A DNA stretch of 64,000 bases from Nematostella vectensis (lineage: Eukaryota > Cnidaria > Anthozoa > Actiniaria > Edwardsiidae): NCBI RefSeq assembly GCF_932526225.1, contig NC_064043.1, forward strand, positions 12,832,085 through 12,896,084. The letters run 5' to 3'. How positions within the stretch are numbered: the stretch's first letter is position 1; every line of letters begins with the position of its first letter. This document shows positions 62,701 to 64,000 of this stretch, piece after piece. The translations under genes and the position numbers were made by a program. The notes beneath the pieces are model-generated. The model saw nothing but the letters and a program-made list of their open reading frames with translations. It made no database searches and was not told the origin of the DNA.

Positions 62701-63971
62701 AAGTTTAGCGAAAAAAACTACCATTTCTTTGGTTCTCTATTCCTGTTCTTTTCCAAGCTTTCAGTTAACGCTAGTTTTCTGAAGTTTTCCGTAAAGATCT
62801 ACGAAATATCAATTTTTGTTGCCAGCCAGCTGTTATTCATCCGAGTAATCAAACGTTGTGTCGGGTTTCGTTATTCGGCGATGTGGTCTCACCACTGTAC
62901 ACTTTGGTTACCATCCACACAATAAACTGCATAACAAGTGAAAATTCCACACAGTGATTGGACTCCACTCACTGGTTTTTCATGCATCAAAAGTGTGTGA
63001 ACCTCACTCAGAATCCATGCCGAATCCACACTGGAAAATGTTAAAATACTTTCAGCCATTTCTGTAGTATCAGGAATCCTTGATAGTATACCCATGATGG
63101 AACAAATTTGATATTAAAACCTTCATTTCTTGTATTCAGCTGCAAGAAGAAGAGGCCTACGCTCAAAGACAAAAAATGTTAGAGGAGATGCAAGCAGTGA
63201 GAGACAGAGAAAATGAGTTCAAGAGACGACAAGAGCTTGATCTAAAGTACGAAATTAATTCACTTGATTTGATAAAATCTGCTTAACTTTCCTTCCCTAA
63301 AGTTCTTGGACACTTATGAGCCTCTTCCTACAGTGTGGCGCATTACATAGCTCTTACACTGTATGTGTTTGCAGGTTGATGGGACTAATAGGCGATTTTT
63401 CCATCGTCTTATTAATTTTAGCTCTTTGACCATAAAATGGTGGAATTTTTCCATCGTCTTATTAATTTTAGCTCTTTGACCATAAAATGGTGGAAGCATT
63501 CCTGTATGGCCCAGTAAAACAAAAACAATCAGATATTTATTTTAAATGTTTTTTTTATCACAAATTGTCCTGTTGAAAAAGCCATACTGTATGTTATATA
63601 CAGGGGTACTTATCAATCAATAAGAACTATGTATCAGTGTATAGCTGTATGATAAATCAAATGACTGATCTTGATGTATATACTGGATTAATCAAGGTCT
63701 GTACGCCTGGAGGAAGAGAGAGTCAAAACAGAGGCTGACAAAGTGAGGCACTTACAAGCCACTTTAAAAGACCAAGAGGCCCGACTTCAGCAGAGGATAG
63801 ATAATGAAATACAGAGGTAAGTAGAATACAGTAATCCAGTCTGGGTGCAATGCAAGAAGTTGTAATTGTATTTTATTTAAAAGTTTTTTTTTTCCAGGTA
63901 TAAACTACAATTTCAAGAGAATCATCAGAAGAGAACTCATGAAATGGAGTTGAGAGAAGCCCAGTTCAGAC
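53762..63971 (+). CDS. OFD1: OFD1 centriole/ciliary basal body protein, exons 1-11 (continues off right edge)
   Basis: Exons 53762..53848, 54061..54261, 55842..55910, 56002..56035, 56405..56512, 56999..57141, 57683..57772, 58897..58980, 63140..63246, 63697..63816 and 63898..63971 keep one frame throughout (about 372 codons). The start MSDKELSREDLREKLFYTFR is the LisH domain; SLVANHLENCNFEYTLSVFL and FLWELLCQLSKLN match vertebrate OFD1 in order, followed by a long Glu/Lys/Arg-rich coiled coil (RVKEKETVERLHRQEQ and onward). OFD1 sits at distal centrioles and satellites and is needed for ciliogenesis. The N-terminus is shorter than the human one before the LisH. Exon 6 has a weak donor (GTTTGG). 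Intron 8 is swollen by a 3.4-kb minisatellite. Confidence 0.93.
54392..54533. mobile_element. MITE with ATACCTGTCAAC ends in OFD1 intron 2
   Basis: ATACCTGTCAAC at the left and GTTGACAGGTAT at the right are exact inverted ends, 142 bp apart. The interior repeats CCACCCCTCC-type text and includes AAGCCTT/CAAGCCTTGAG. Non-coding. Confidence 0.75.
55160..55618. mobile_element. MITE with inverted arms of about 110 bp in OFD1 intron 2
   Basis: AGGTACGGTAATACGAGCAG at the left is mirrored by CTGCTCGTATTACTGTACCT at the right. The arms go on inward (GGCAGCATTT, then AACCAACTTTTGT) with mismatches. The centre holds a second set of TTGCAACA/TGTTGCAA pairs. No transposase. Confidence 0.75.
56101..56225. 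repeat. Dispersed repeat, copy 2, in OFD1 intron 4
   Basis: Related to 16583-16760; starts TGACCCCTCAAAACC and keeps the same order of blocks with about one change in six to eight bases. Confidence 0.6.
59225..62602. repeat. 26-bp minisatellite, about 130 copies, in OFD1 intron 8
   Basis: The unit joins CTGTACTAGACAAGATACAA and GATATA. A two-state variant, GATATA or GACATA, alternates irregularly along the array; rarer variants (GATATGTAAC, CAAGCTACAAG, TGTAGTAG) recur in several places, which suggests block duplication. It fills most of the 4.16-kb intron between exons 58897-58980 and 63140-63246. Confidence 0.95.
63396..63495. repeat. 50-bp exact tandem duplication in OFD1 intron 9
   Basis: The 50 bp starting TTTTTCCATCGTCTTATTAA at 63396 are repeated without change from 63446, so the event is recent. 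Confidence 0.9.
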
Positions 63972-64000
63972 GTGAGTCTTGAAATATTTAGCAGGTTATG

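Overview
This is eukaryotic (metazoan) genomic DNA: genes are split by GT-AG introns, DNA between genes is AT-rich, and there are no bacterial-style operons. Domain content (an OFD1 orthologue, a USP35/38 deubiquitinase, a secreted FGF, a class A GPCR, and a PAN-EGF-EGF-F5/8C secreted protein), short introns, many foldback MITEs and a DIRS-type retroelement point to a cnidarian. A sea anemone such as Nematostella is my best guess; the species is inference.

Layout. 1-2.6 kb, minus strand: the first two coding exons of a USP38/USP35-like gene that runs off the left edge. 6.2-9.2 kb, plus: a complete four-exon FGF gene of 201 residues. 13.7-15.0 kb, plus: an intronless rhodopsin-type GPCR of 404 residues. 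17.9-21.4 kb: a 3.5-kb foldback element with arms of about 1 kb between TTAA sites. 21.5-25.6 kb: blocks of repeats carrying CRE-like palindromes, then another foldback element. 26.8-35.1 kb: three small genes for short secreted proteins, each with a signal-peptide exon closed by a phase-0 donor and a TATA box close upstream; the first lies downstream of a triplicated promoter-like unit. 38.3-40.5 kb: a 21-bp minisatellite. 40.6-50.6 kb, minus: a six-exon secreted adhesion-type gene whose introns hold a 37-bp minisatellite, MITEs and a decayed DIRS-like element. 53.8 kb to the right edge, plus: the first eleven exons of OFD1, with a 3.4-kb array of 26-bp repeats in intron 8.

Exon models come from reading splice sites and checking that codon phase closes at every junction. 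They close for USP38 (2 exons), FGF (4), the PAN-EGF-F5/8C gene (6) and OFD1 (11). The second exons of the small secreted genes are less certain, above all for the first one. Nothing shows these genes acting in one pathway. They are neighbours, and the common theme of the window is heavy tandem and inverted repetition, in several places touching splice sites or promoters.
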